64,000 nucleotides of DNA, from NCBI GenBank assembly GCA_022606425.2, contig JAHDVF020000445.1, positions 124,001 through 188,000 on the forward strand. The letters are read 5' to 3'. Under the pieces are notes generated by a model. The model was given only the letters and a program-made list of their open reading frames with translations. It ran no database searches and was not told the DNA's origin. How positions within the stretch are numbered: position 1 is the stretch's first letter; each line of letters begins with the position of its first letter. This DNA is from Lepidostoma basale (lineage: Eukaryota; Arthropoda; Insecta; Trichoptera; Lepidostomatidae). A program made the translations under genes and the position numbers. Below are positions 21,151-30,860 of this stretch, in pieces.

Positions 21151-21589
21151 GTAACTCTCTTGTGCAGATTTGAATAAAATACAAATATTTTTTTTATTAT
21201 ACAAATAAGTTATTTGATGAATTTTTATGAATTAAAACACCTATCACAATCATTATTGTTTTACGTTCCACCGACTGCTTAATTAATTTACAAAAAAGAC
21301 CAAAATCAGTCTCTAAAACGCCGAATAAGAAATTTTTAGAGTGTATTATAATTATTATTAGTATTTTATTTAGTTTTAAAAATTGCGTCTTATAATGTCG
21401 AGTCTAGGTCGACATAGGAGTTGGTGTAAGAAATGCTATGTCGAGTCACACTCAACAATGAAGTGGTGAGAGTAAACCTTTTATGCATTTAAAAAAATTT
21501 CAAATATTTTTATGGATTTGAAATAATCAACTTAATTAATTTTAGATAAACTTAAGGCGTTAACACTAGGGAATTTCACTAACGAATTT
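21151..21589. other. AT-rich sequence, nothing recognised
   Basis: Short local repetition of GTCGAGTC/GTCGACAT near 21398-21450, otherwise featureless. Confidence 0.35.
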
Positions 21590-21745
21590 TTATGAATATA
21601 AACACTGTTTTTCTTTTCAATTTTGGGTTTATTTTTCTCGACATGTTTCGAAGGCTTGATATATCTGATATATCGCTATTTAAGAGGTTTATATCGTTCT
21701 TCCGATGATGAAGGACTCTAAAAATTTTACTCGTAGTTAAAATCA
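21590..21745. repeat. HH-I element, inverted halves
   Basis: Left part CTCGACATGTTTCGAAGGC is the complement of a GAAACATGTCGAG hammerhead 3' half. Right part CCGATGATGAAGGACTC looks like a 5' core on the plus strand. The copy at 49385-49450 has the same pieces on one strand. Confidence 0.5.
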
Positions 21746-21934
21746 TTAAAGTCTATATTCACCTGTCCTACGAAAATTATCAATTAGCTTATTATTTTTT
21801 TAAGTTAATTAGAGCTTAATTCATAACAAAAGTATCAACAATATAACCGGCGGAGTACAATTAATAAACAGTAAATGTTTAAACCCGTTCTTTGAAGTAT
21901 TTACAGAGTTAGCTGAAAACACAAACGCGCATTT

Positions 21935-22402
21935 GCATTTATTTTTGTAGAAGCCTGTGTTCTGCCATTTAGTTCTTGTCGTCTTGAAACTGTAACATTG
22001 TCCAAACAAGGTGCCGAGAAACTACGAGTGACCCAAAGAGCCACGAAAATAGCCATGTTAGAAGTAAGCCTAAGAGACAGAGTCAAAAACGATACGGTGA
22101 GAGAAAAAACAAAGGTCACTGACATCATTCGCCGGGTGGCACTATAAAATGACAATGGGCAGGTCACGTAGCCAGAAGTTCAGATGAAAAGTGGACAAGA
22201 AGACTGCTGACTTGGAGACCGTGGACGGCAAAGAGGGGTGCAGGGTGATGGAAACTACTGTGGAAGGATGATCTGAACTGACACGTCGGAATAACCTGAA
22301 TGCAGTCTGCACAAGACAGAGTGACATGGAAGCGAATGGAGGAGGCCTATGTCCAGGAGTGAACGTTAATAGGCTGAGGAAGAAGAAGAAAAAGACACAC
22401 GA
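21935..22402 (+). mobile_element. RTE-B fragment, GAA tail
   Basis: Frame-shifted coding relics: VEACVLPFSSCRLETVTLSK, RVTQRATKIAMLEVSLRDRV, DEKWTRRLLTWRPW, RVTWKRMEEAYVQE, then GAAGAAGAAGAAAAAG. Similar to 61318-61860. Confidence 0.8.
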
Positions 22403-22465
22403 TGAAACATGGCATTCCCTTAAAATAAAATAAAACTTCTAGGAAACAGACCTTTTTTGTGATGT
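22403..22465 (+). repeat. HH-C 3' fragment
   Basis: GAAACATGGCATTCCCTTAAAATAAAATAAAACTTCTAGG. Confidence 0.5.
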
Positions 22466-22587
22466 AATCACCTCAAGGGCGCATTAAGACGTGTTTTAAA
22501 TCTAAAAATATATAAATGAACGCTGCAACTGATATTCGTTATCGGTTAGAAAGTATAATAGAACCAAATATAGAAGTTTTTAACAAG

Positions 22588-22670
22588 TCTGCACAAGACA
22601 GAGTGATATACAACCAAATGGAGGAGGCCAGAAGTGGACGAGAATAGACCGAGGAAGAAGAAGAAGAATA
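22588..22670 (+). mobile_element. RTE-B terminal scrap
   Basis: SAQDRVIYNQMEEARSGREP-like relic ending GAAGAAGAAGAAGAATAAG. Confidence 0.65.
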
Positions 22671-22739
22671 AGATATAAGTTAGTTCTAAGTCGTTGGCCA
22701 ACGAATAGCATGTAAGTACTCTTTAGTTCGTAAGTAATA

Positions 22740-23265
22740 TTTTTTCTTTCTTTTTGTTATATGTTTGTGTGATTAAATATAATTGTAAATAGTAAATTAT
22801 TTATTATAATTTGTTTTAGATTTATTATGTAGACGTTGAACGATCGGAATTGTGTGCGCGGGAGATGCCTATTGGTGGCGATGAGGTTCGCAACCCATCA
22901 CACCACGTCTCTCGCGATGGCGAAAAGAGAAGGATGGAGTGCCGCATCGATTAAAGTGTGGCAGTCCATTCTTTCTGCCTACCCCTTCGGGGAGACGGCG
23001 TGATGGTTAGTTAGTTAGTTATTTTGTTTCAAATCATTGTATTTTATATAATTTGTTTTAGATTTATTTTATGAATGTTTGACGATCGAACTGTGCGCGG
23101 GAGATGCCTGTTGGTGGCGATGAGGTTCGCAACCCATCACACCGCGTCTCTCGCGATGGCGAAAAGAGAAGGATGGAGTGCCGCATCGATTAAAGTGTGG
23201 CAGTCCATTCTTTCTGCCTACCCTTTCGGGGAGACGGCGTGATGGTTAGTTAGTTAGTTAGTTAA
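22740..23265 (+). mobile_element. Two T elements in tandem
   Basis: First copy about 22740-23012, second about 23016-23265, both starting in the ATTTGTTTTAGATTTATT region and ending GGCGTGATGGTTAGTTAGTTA. They are nearly identical over GCGGGAGATGCCT...GGAGACGGCG, pointing to a recent tandem duplication or target preference for its own GTTA tail. Confidence 0.8.
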
Positions 23266-23836
23266 GATAGATATGGAGGCTTACAAAATTGTTCAAGAAA
23301 CAATATATATGTTTTAATTAGTATTTTATTTTTGACTTTAAGCTTTTTTAGAGTGTTGTATTTAAAAAGTATCCAGTTTTACCCCTCGCTCAAAGATCTC
23401 TGCGGCCAAATTCGTTTTATTGCCCCGGCGAGTACAATGGTACTTTGTCAATTGGCACAAAGTTACAATGAATTGGAGTCCAAAATTCAATTGAAATTAT
23501 AATTTAAGCCTTTAAACATGAAATTTATACAAACATTCTTATGACTGATCTGAAATGGTCCAAATAAGTTTCTTTTTTCACATTATTAAAGTTATTTTAC
23601 TACGAAATAAACTTTATCTTATATTGACTTTCAATTGTTTTCGCCAATGTCGTATTTTTGTTTTCAAGAAAACTTCAAGAGTAATAAACGAATTTCATAT
23701 ATATTATAAGAGTCGCATATCTTTATAGATGTTTTTATTACGTAAAATATTTAATGTGGTTTGAAAAGTTCGGGGTCATATAATATACCAAATACTCCAC
23801 GATATTTTTATAAACATATTTATATTTAAAATAATA
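23266..23836. other. AT-rich sequence, nothing recognised
   Basis: ATATGGAGGCTTACAAAATTGTTCAAGAAACAATA near 23273 resembles the outer flank of HH-C elements. The rest is unassigned. Confidence 0.35.
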
Positions 23837-24341
23837 AAGAAAGCGAATGGAGTTCTGGTTCCAACCCTTATGTATGGAAGCGAAGCATGGAAATGGCAGA
23901 AGAAAGTTGAGAGCAGAATAAATGCGGTAGAGATGAGGTCCCTAAGACGTATGTGTGGTAGAACGATGTACGACAGAATCTCAAATGCTGATATTAGGAA
24001 GGAATGTAGAGCGAAAGAAGGTATTATGAACAAAATTATGAAAGGATCGCTGGTTCGGAAATATGGAGCGCATGGGTGAAGAAAGAATGGTTAAAAAAGT
24101 AGACGTTAACAATGTAAATGGAGTAAGTAGTCGAGGTAGACCGAGGAATACATAGCATGACCAAATTAATCAAATATTAAAAGTTGGTCATGCCAGAAGC
24201 CGGAAGAATCGACGTGCGTGTATGACTCGATGTATGAATGTGGAGGAAGCTAGAGAGGTGTGCCAGGATAGAGTAGTGTAGCGGTTCATTCTCTCTGCCT
24301 ACCCCTGCGGGGAAACGGCGTGATGGTTTGTTGTTGTTGTT
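23837..24341 (+). mobile_element. RTE-A-II fragment, TTG tail
   Basis: Encodes ANGVLVPTLMYGSEAWKWQK, VESRINAVEMRSLRRMCGRT, MYDRISNADIRKECRAKEGI, MNKIMKGSL. After a frameshift it continues VNNVNGVSSRGRPRNT, RSRKNRRACMTRCMNVEEAR and SAYPCGETA, then GGTTTGTTGTTGTTGTTG. Confidence 0.85.
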
Positions 24342-24377
24342 GTATAAAGAAAACGTGATTGCTTTTTCGGTTTTAAA

Positions 24378-24880
24378 TGATGACGACCTTCATAGCCGGG
24401 TGGTAAGTTATTAAGTTATTAAGGTAGTGATTATCACAATGCCTAGTTTGATGAAGAATTCACGTGACAATAAAATGGCGATAGATTAGCTACCTATTAC
24501 ATGTCACAATAATCACAATGATACGTGGAACATAAATTAAATAGACAATATGTGCACCATCTAAAAATAACATTTTGTGTTAATTTTTTATTTTTTTTTA
24601 ATATCATTGTATTTTATATTATATTATTTGTTTTAGATTTATTTTGTGGGTGTTGGACGATCGAACTGTGCGCGGGAGATGCCTATTGGTGGCGATGAGG
24701 TTCGCAACCCATCACACCGCGTCTCCCGCGGGGCGAAAAGAGAAGGATGGAGTGCCGCATCAGTAAAAGTGCGACAGTCGATTCTTTCTGCCTACCCTTT
24801 CGGAGGTTAGTTAGTTATATAGTTATACCCCTTACATCCATTCGGCACACAATGATGTAAAGAGCAAAACAACAAAATGA
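24378..24880 (+). mobile_element. SINE1 interrupted by a T element
   Basis: 24378-24518 holds the SINE1 head (GACGACCTTCATAGCCGGGTGGTAAG) and middle (AATTCACGTGACAATAAAATGG). 24822-24880 holds the SINE1 tail (TATACCCCTTACATCCATTCGGC). Between them lies T at about 24519-24820. The target duplication is unclear. Confidence 0.7.
24519..24820 (+). mobile_element. T element inside SINE1
   Basis: From ACGTGGAACATAAATTAAATAG to the RTE-A-like terminus, here shortened (CCCTTTCGGAGGTTAGTTAG) with the GAGACGGCGTGAT piece deleted. Confidence 0.8.
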
Positions 24881-24909
24881 TTATAATCATAATAATTTAC
24901 GTATACAAA

Positions 24910-25025
24910 TATTTAAACAATAGTAAAATTTGGTTCGCCTAGCGAGGGCATTCTTAAACATAAAAAAATGGTTCAAGATGCCCTCGCAAGGCGAAACAAA
25001 TTTGTTACTTTTTAAATAAATTTTT
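24910..25025. repeat. HH-J inverted-repeat element
   Basis: GGTTCGCCTAGCGAGGGCATTCT is matched in reverse by GATGCCCTCGCAAGGCGAAAC. The 3' half has the GGCGAAAC feature of the hammerhead-like families, but CUGANGA and the cleavage site are not clear. A second copy lies at 47690-47780. Confidence 0.5.
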
Positions 25026-25279
25026 ATATATAAATGAATCAATGTAAAACCGAAAAAACAATAACGATTTCATTATACATTGATTATATAATCGAGTTTT
25101 ACCAAATCAAAACCGCAACGATCAATAAAACTTTTTTTTATTCTTAGAAAATTACGAAAATCACGAATAAATTTTTTTTTTCAATCAATTATATAACTTT
25201 AAAAAAAAGTCAATCATATTGAGTCGTACATAATTGTTCAAGCAACAAAAAACTTAAATAACTTATTGAACGCTAAGGC

Positions 25280-25985
25280 ATACACTGTGGAATTCCATAG
25301 TATACTTAGGAAATTGAAAATAACTTTATTCTTTTGTATATTCGCCATACTTTGTGTTGTTATGATGCTTTATATCTCGTTTTCTTTTTTATATACTTTG
25401 TATATTTTATTTACTTATATAAGTTTTGAATATACAAAGTAAATAAAAATAAATTAACTTTATTTAATCCACTAATTATTAAAAAAATATTAAAAAACAC
25501 GTCATGTTTCGAAGGATTCCTCTATCTTAAGGTGTAAAAATACAATTAAAACTAAGCAAAGAATCACTAATTTAAAAATGCATTGAAATTTCGATACAGT
25601 AATTTAAAATTAAAAATTAAGCTTGGCTATTTGTTAAGTACTAATAATTATTTTTTTATCAGTAAGAACTAATAAATAATATAAAATAATAATAATACAT
25701 GATGATAATATATAAAAATATAAAAAAATTGTAATTTAGAAAAAACAGACATTTGAAAAGACATAATTTATATAGAAATTAATAAATGATTAATTTGCAT
25801 TTGATTGGAAATGGGAGCTTCTTTCTTTCTTTCTTTCATTGTTTAGTTTTTATTATATGTTTACACCTGAAGATGGAGGTATCCTCCGAACATGTCGTGT
25901 TTTCAATATTTTTTTTAAATAATTAATGGATTAAACAAAGTTATTTTATAATTTCCTAAGTATAAAAGTTATTATATAAATATTT
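25280..25985. repeat. HH-F long foldback with two hammerhead-like motifs
   Basis: Left arm ATACTTAGGAAATTGAAAATAAC...CACGTCATGTTTCGAAGG, right arm TCCGAACATGTCGTGTTTTC...TATTTTATAATTTCCTAAGTAT. Plus-strand motif at 25863-25900: ACAC-CTGAAGA-T-GGAGG-TAT-CCTCC-GAA-CATGTC-GTGT. Core and helices I and II are perfect but one A of GAAA is missing. Minus-strand motif near 25501-25540 has two core changes. A TTTC microsatellite (25820-25838) lies inside. Confidence 0.65.
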
Positions 25986-25994
25986 TCAAAAGAA

Positions 25995-26165
25995 ATTTAT
26001 ATATTTATTTTTTTATCTAACCAACCGGTTTCGCTCCTGCCGGAGCATCGTCAGGGTTACTAAACAAAAGGTTTGTCCGTTTTGCAACCCTGACGAGAAC
26101 CCTAACTGACCAGTTCGTTTGTCCGGCGGGAGTGAAACCGGTGTGTTATATAAAACAAAATAAAG
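25995..26165. repeat. HH-E palindromic element
   Basis: Contains the intact minus-strand hammerhead 26017-26060. The degenerate plus-strand partner 26080-26147 has CTGACGA intact, then an insertion, then GTGAAACCGGTG. Confidence 0.7.
26017..26060 (-). ncRNA. Type I hammerhead ribozyme candidate, intact core (HH-E)
   Basis: Minus strand 5'-3': helix I TAACC; core CTGACGA (26054-26048); one extra T; helix II GCTCC with loop GGCA and GGAGC; then GAAAC, CG, GTT; helix I return GGTTA. Helix I is 5 perfect pairs and helix II is 5 perfect pairs. Helix III is just A-U and C-G with a 2-nt cap, inside the palindrome ACCGGT, so pairing between two copies is more likely than a hairpin. Predicted cleavage after U at 26023 (GUU is a permitted but weaker site). 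Confidence 0.7.
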
Positions 26166-26574
26166 TGGTGTAAATACAATATAAAATGTTTTTAATTACG
26201 TTAATAATGCCGCACCACAAATTAAGTGCTTCGTACGAAAGTAATAATATTTTATTTAATAAATCAAAACAACATTACAACGTAAACGGAATGAATGTGA
26301 ACATTAAAAAAAGAACTTCAAAGGAAATATGTATAGAAACTTTTGAATGAAAACAATTACCGCTTTGTTTCCCTTATCATTAGAATGTTTACAATTTTGC
26401 TACATGTGTATCTATAAAGGGTTTATCTAAAATGCGAACCTCGTAGAGAAGACACTCGCGTTAAATAAAGGATAAATTTGAAGTGCTTCTGTGCGGCAAT
26501 TCGGGTCATAAAATGAGGAAAAGTACATTGCTTTCTGTAATTATTGGGTTTGTATTAAATAAAAGATTTTTTTT
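26166..26574. other. AT-rich sequence, nothing recognised
   Basis: No coding potential and no repeat match. Confidence 0.35.
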
Positions 26575-26990
26575 CAGAACTCCAGTTTGCGTTACCTATG
26601 GATGCGAGACATGGACGTCAACTAAAGAAGCAATGCACAAAACCAAAGTTGCACAACAGGCCATGGAAAGTTCCATGTTGAGTATTTCGTTTAAAAACCA
26701 TATGCCCAACGTAGAGATTAGAAGACGCACCAGGGTCACTGATGTAGGGATACGCATTGCAAGGATGAAGTGGCAGGGGGCTGGTCATGTGTGTCAAAGG
26801 GATGATGGAAGGTGGAGCCAGAAGGTTACTGAATGGAGGCCAAGGTTGGGCCGGAGAAGTGTCGGGGGACAGCCAACCAGGTGGAGCGATGATGAGCTGG
26901 AGAACACTGGCGAGAGACCGAGAGAGATGGCGTGGGGGTGGAGAGGCTTACGTCCAGCAGTGGATGGAGACAAGCTGACGAAGACTTGAA
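26575..26990 (+). mobile_element. RTE-B fragment
   Basis: Open frame 26483-26989 includes VTYGCETWTSTKEAMHKTKV, AQQAMESSMLSISFKNHMPN, VEIRRRTRVTDVGIRIARMK, WQGAGHVCQRDDGRWSQKV, TEWRPRLGRRSVGGQPTRWS, DDELENTG. The 5' 90 nt of the frame (26483-26572) do not belong to the element. Confidence 0.85.
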
Positions 26991-27081
26991 TCAAGAACTA
27001 TATTTAAAATTCCTATTATTTTTTCATAATATTAATAAAATTAAGACAAACAGTTTTTATATGTTTTAGGAAACGTTTTTT

Positions 27082-27291
27082 ATGATCTTGTACGTGGAGA
27101 AAGGGTCTGAGGAAAAGATCAATCCACGGCACAACATTTTTCTAAGAGTATCTAAAATGCTGTTGCAACTAAAATTTCCACGAAAAGTCAAAGCTATTGC
27201 TCCAATGGTGGTATTCAGATTCAAAGGTATTTTTCAAAATGAATTTACAAATATTTCTAAATTGAATGCAACCATTTTGAATGGTGAATAA
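27082..27291 (+). other. Unassigned 69-codon open frame
   Basis: Preceded by a TTTTATATGTTTTAG run that could act as a splice acceptor before GAAACG at about 27070. No domain recognised and no donor site that I would trust at its 3' end. Exon status is speculative. Confidence 0.12.
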
Positions 27292-27369
27292 AACCAGGAA
27301 TATTTAAGGCATTTCGACGCTATGGAAGTGGATTACTTTTAAAATATGTTTAGCATTTGCCACTTCAAA

Positions 27370-27430
27370 ACATTACTACCTAACCAGCGATCGCGCTGTT
27401 TCTCCTAAGGAGTAAGCAGAAAGTAGGTTA
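27370..27430 (-). mobile_element. RTE-A terminal scrap
   Basis: TAACCAGCGATCGCGCTGTTTCTCCTAAGGAGTAAGCAGAAAG is a diverged complement of the RTE-A 3' end. Confidence 0.5.
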
Positions 27431-27484
27431 TAGAAGATATTTCCGTTGATTCATTTTGTATACATAATAATCTAATGTTATGTG

Positions 27485-27935
27485 TGGTCTGTTTTATTGT
27501 ACGGGTGTGAAACTTAGACCTTGAAAGTTAACTCAATGAACAGACTGGAAGCATTTGAAATGTGGTTCCATCGCCGAATGCTCAGAATTCCCTGGACAGA
27601 CATGGTTACCAATACTGAAGTCCTGAGGCGAGCTAGAGTTGACAGGGAACTGTTATCAACTATCAAGGTTCGAAAGATTTCACATCTGGGTCATATACTG
27701 CGTGGGGAAAAGTACCACCTTCTCCAACTGATATTGGAGGGGAAAATTGAGGGACGCCGAGGGCCCGGAAGGAGACAAATGTCCTGGCTGCGAAACGTGA
27801 GGGAGTGGACCGGCATCCGAAGTGTGGAGGAGCTGTTCCGAGCGGCGCAGGACAGGGACAGGTTTGCCGAGGTGATCGTCAACGTTGGGGGGGACCTGAC
27901 AGGGCACTTGAAGAAGAAGAAGATACATAAAAAGT
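27485..27935 (+). mobile_element. RTE-E fragment, best preserved copy
   Basis: 148-codon open frame 27521-27967: MNRLEAFEMWFHRRMLRIPW, TDMVTNTEVLRRARVDRELL, STIKVRKISHLGHILRGEKY, HLLQLILEGKIEGRRGPGRR, MSWLRNVREWTGIRSVEELF, RAAQDRDRFAEVIVNVGG. It ends GAAGAAGAAGA. A stop replaces the W of YGCETW just upstream. Domain after reverse transcriptase only. Confidence 0.85.
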
Positions 27936-27969
27936 TTGGAAATGTAATAAAAGTAATAAAATTATGAAA

Positions 27970-28234
27970 ATTTCTTATACATTGTGATATGATATTTAGC
28001 TTTTGAAATTAACCCTTGCTCTGGAAAACAAATACCCAATTGTGGGGATGTGAATTTATTGTGAGCGTGCATTTGAACTGATGTATTCTTCGCAGATGTG
28101 GCAACATTGTTGGGGACCTATCTTTTGTGTGTACTGCATGGCTACACCTACAGTCCCGGATAAAAAAGTTATACACAATATTTTTTTCATAAAACGTTAA
28201 AAATTATTATTTAAAAAAATAACAAAAGTAACAA
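27970..28234. other. Sequence without recognised features
   Basis: Mixed AT-rich DNA, no repeat match. Confidence 0.3.
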
Positions 28235-28295
28235 TAAACCATTACGGCGTTTCTCGAAAAGGGTAATCAGAGAGAATTGACCGGCACACTATTAA
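28235..28295 (-). mobile_element. RTE-A terminal scrap
   Basis: AAACCATTACGGCGTTTCTCG...GACCGGCACACT is the diverged complement of the RTE-A end. Confidence 0.5.
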
Positions 28296-28302
28296 ATAAT
28301 TA

Positions 28303-28783
28303 TTATACTTAGGAAATTGAAAAACTTTGTTTATTCCACTAATTATTAAAAAATATTTAAAAAAAACACGATATGTTTCGCCTCCTTTTCGTTTCGACCC
28401 CATCTTCAGGTGTAAAAATATAACAAAAACTAAACAATGAAAGACTAAAAAAACTTATTTAAAATTCAATACAATAATTCAAATTAAAAATTTACCTAGC
28501 AATTTTTATAAGTAGGTACTTACAATTATTTTTTATTTTTTAACAGTATGAACTCCTTAATGTTAAAAAAAATAATTGTTAGTACCTACTTATAACAAAT
28601 ATCCCAGGTTAATTATTAAATTTGAATTATTGTATCGAATTTTAAATGCGTTTTTTAATTATATTTTACATCTGAAGATAAAGGGATACTCCGAATCATG
28701 TCGTGTTTTTTTTTTAATATTTTTTAATAAATAGTGGATTTAACAAAGTTTTTCAATTTCTTAAGTATATTACTATGGAATTC
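28303..28783. repeat. HH-F foldback element, complete inverted structure
   Basis: Arms (ATACTTAGGAAATTGAAAAACTTTG and its partner AAAGTTTTTCAATTTCTTAAGTAT) extend inward, through the two hammerhead-like motifs, to an inner inverted repeat around AAGTAGGTACTTACAATTATTTT. Minus-strand motif 28367-28414 has core CTGAAGA and helix I ACAC/GTG intact but an enlarged helix II and GAAACATATC. Plus-strand motif near 28668-28705 is eroded. Same family as 25280-25985. Confidence 0.65.
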
Positions 28784-28784
28784 C

Positions 28785-29400
28785 ACTGGAATAAGTTTAT
28801 AAAATTATTCCTTGAATGCCATGAAGATTGCCTTCGTCTCCAGTCAGATGTAAATAATATGATCCACTGGAGTAAAATCAATCAAATTGATTTCAATGTC
28901 TCTAAGTGGGTAATTTTATCTTTTACGAGAGCATCGAATATTGTTAACCAGTAACTTAAGCGTGTTTCAACCATAAAGGTTCTTGGTATTGTCTATGAAA
29001 GTAAGCTGACATTCGATTTGATTTGATCGAGAGAATATGTGGAGTTGTACTGAAAATATTGGAATTTATTCTCCGAGCTGGTAAAGTTTTAAGGAATCCC
29101 TATGTTTTGCGAATTCTGTATAACTCATTGGTCCGGAGCCGGCTCAAGTGTGGTTCGATGATATGGAGTCCCTACTCGCTCATGTTACAGAGGGTTCAGA
29201 AAAGATTTCTGAGATAACTCTACATGAAGGAGTTTGGTCGCTATCCATGGCTTTATCCCATTGCATTCCTTTTGGGCATGCTGGAGACCAATAGTCTCAT
29301 ATAAGAAGGGATTGGTTCACACTTACCCATTTCTTCAGACTTATAATGGGATTCTTTGAGAATTCTGCCATCTTGGAGGGTATCCGGAGGGTATCGATTA
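28785..29400 (+). mobile_element. CR1/jockey-like reverse transcriptase C-terminal relic
   Basis: In pieces: LQSDVNNMIHWSKINQIDFN, VSTIKVLGIVYESKLTFD, then open frame 29023-29217 with LYNSLVRSRLKCGSMIWSPY and RVQKRFLR, followed by YMKEFGRYPWLYPIAFLLGM-like. This is the thumb/post-RT region of a CR1- or jockey-type element (family knowledge). The catalytic core is upstream and absent. Confidence 0.75.
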
Positions 29401-29919
29401 TAATTTTTTTTAAATAATTTGAATAAATTTATATGGAATATCGTTATATAAACCCGTGTAATCTTGCACATTTTAAAATATGTTTATTTGTTAATTTTAA
29501 AACTACGTTTATTTTGTTTTCGTATGTCAACGTCGTCATTAAGATATTGACGTGTCTAAATATATGGAAGTATTCTGTATACTTGGGGAGAAACGAGATA
29601 AATCTTGCGCGGGATTTCTGGACGGCCATTAGAGATGGAATGGCGCTGCAAGAAGACCGCGAGGGAAATGCTCGAAAGGGAAGACGTGGCGTTATTGCGT
29701 TTTTTCTTTATTGTTTACAAAATGCGTTTTGACGGGGAGGTGATCCATTATTTTAAATTGAAATAAAATGGAACGACTTGTGTTTACCATACAATATATT
29801 ACATATTGAGGAAAACATACATGATTTGGAATTAATATGAAACAAATTTTTTTTTTGATAAACTTAACTGATAATAACATCTCGTATTTGTAAACAGTTC
29901 TATAATATTTTAAATATCT
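29401..29919. other. Unassigned sequence with a small GC-richer island
   Basis: 29585-29735 is GC-richer (GGGATTTCTGGACGGCC...GACGTGGCG), no domain recognised. The AT-rich remainder includes the upstream flank of the HH-H hammerhead. Confidence 0.3.
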
Positions 29920-29924
29920 TTATT

Positions 29925-29967
29925 ATATCACTGAGGAAGGACCGGTTGTCCGAAACATGTCTGATAT
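29925..29967 (+). ncRNA. Type I hammerhead ribozyme candidate, intact (HH-H)
   Basis: Helix I ATATCA (29925-29930) pairs perfectly with TGATAT (29962-29967). Core CTGAGGA 29931-29937, extra A 29938, helix II GGAC/GTCC with loop CGGTT (29939-29951), G12-A13-A14 at 29952-29954. Then comes the palindrome ACATGT with cleavage-site C at 29961. Every invariant hammerhead base is present. Helix III is too short to close as a hairpin, matching the dimer-type hammerheads known in Penelope-like elements. Confidence 0.8.
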
Positions 29968-29983
29968 TTAATTTTTTTTAAGT

Positions 29984-30243
29984 AAAAGGCGGGCCACACT
30001 GTTTTAAACAAGCTCTCCACATCGGTCTCCACCGGCGGTTTCAAACTGTGTAGACAGTTGTTTGAAACCAAAATTCGTTTGACCTTCAACAAACTTTGTG
30101 GACGGACGCGCGTTTAAACACGCATTCCACGTGTGGAGAGCTTGTTTACAACAGTGTGTGGACGCTACACCAACCGTGGGCTCCACAGCTCTCCACCAAG
30201 TTCACCTCTGTGGAGAGTTTGTTTCAAACAGTGTGGCACGGCC
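29984..30243. mobile_element. Non-autonomous DNA transposon with ~35-bp inverted repeats
   Basis: Left end GGCGGGCCACACTGTTTTAA then CAAGCTCTCCACA. The right end, read in reverse, is GGCCGTGCCACACTGTTTGA then AACAAACTCTCCACA. TTAAGT flanks both sides (29978-29983 and 30244-30249), a possible duplication. Internal CTCTCCAC/GTGGAGAG motifs recur several times as sub-repeats. Superfamily not assigned. No ORF of its own. Confidence 0.7.
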
Positions 30244-30334
30244 TTAAGTGTTGTACTCGTATACACAAAGTATATAAAAAAGAAATAGACAAATAAAACA
30301 TCCACAACACATCGTATGGCGAACATAGAAGAAA

Positions 30335-30640
30335 GAGATAATAAGACCACTTAGAATAATGTGCGAAAAAACAATGTATGATAGAATACCCAATTAAGAA
30401 GTTAAAAATGAATGTAAGGCGGAAGAATGCGTCCTAAATAAAATTAAGAAAGGGTCACAAAGGCGATTTGGACATATGAAACGAATGGATGAGGGAAGAA
30501 TGGTTAAAAGATATATACAAGTAGTTTGAACGAAAAAATGTCGGGGAAGGTCAAGAGAAACATGGCAATACCAAATTAACCAAATACTGAAAGGCGGTCA
30601 TGTTGGAAGTAGGAACAAACGACGAGCGTGCGTGTCACGG
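30335..30640 (+). mobile_element. RTE-A fragment
   Basis: Relics of PLRIMCEKTMYDRIPN, CKAEECVLNKIKKGSQRRFG, HMKRMDEGRMVKR and WQYQINQILKGGHVG, with stops. It resembles the 50614-50920 variant most. Confidence 0.75.
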
Positions 30641-30789
30641 TGTGTGATCATTAGCTGTGTCAGCCTGCTTATTAATTTGAAAGGCTTTTCTCCTATTCTT
30701 TAAATTTTATAATGAGTCACATGAATAAGCATCTAGTTTTTTTCGATAAAACAAATATGTTAAGCGCGGGTATATACTCGTACACAACT

Positions 30790-30860
30790 ACGCGTTTGAT
30801 TCTCGCCAAATTTGATAATGTACTAACAAGGCGAAATATGTCACTCATCTTAAGGGGTTA
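30790..30860 (+). repeat. HH-C-like hammerhead relic
   Basis: TTTGATAATGTACTAACAAGGCGAAATATGTCACTCAT has the layout of HH-C with GAAAC changed to GAAAT. Confidence 0.45.
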
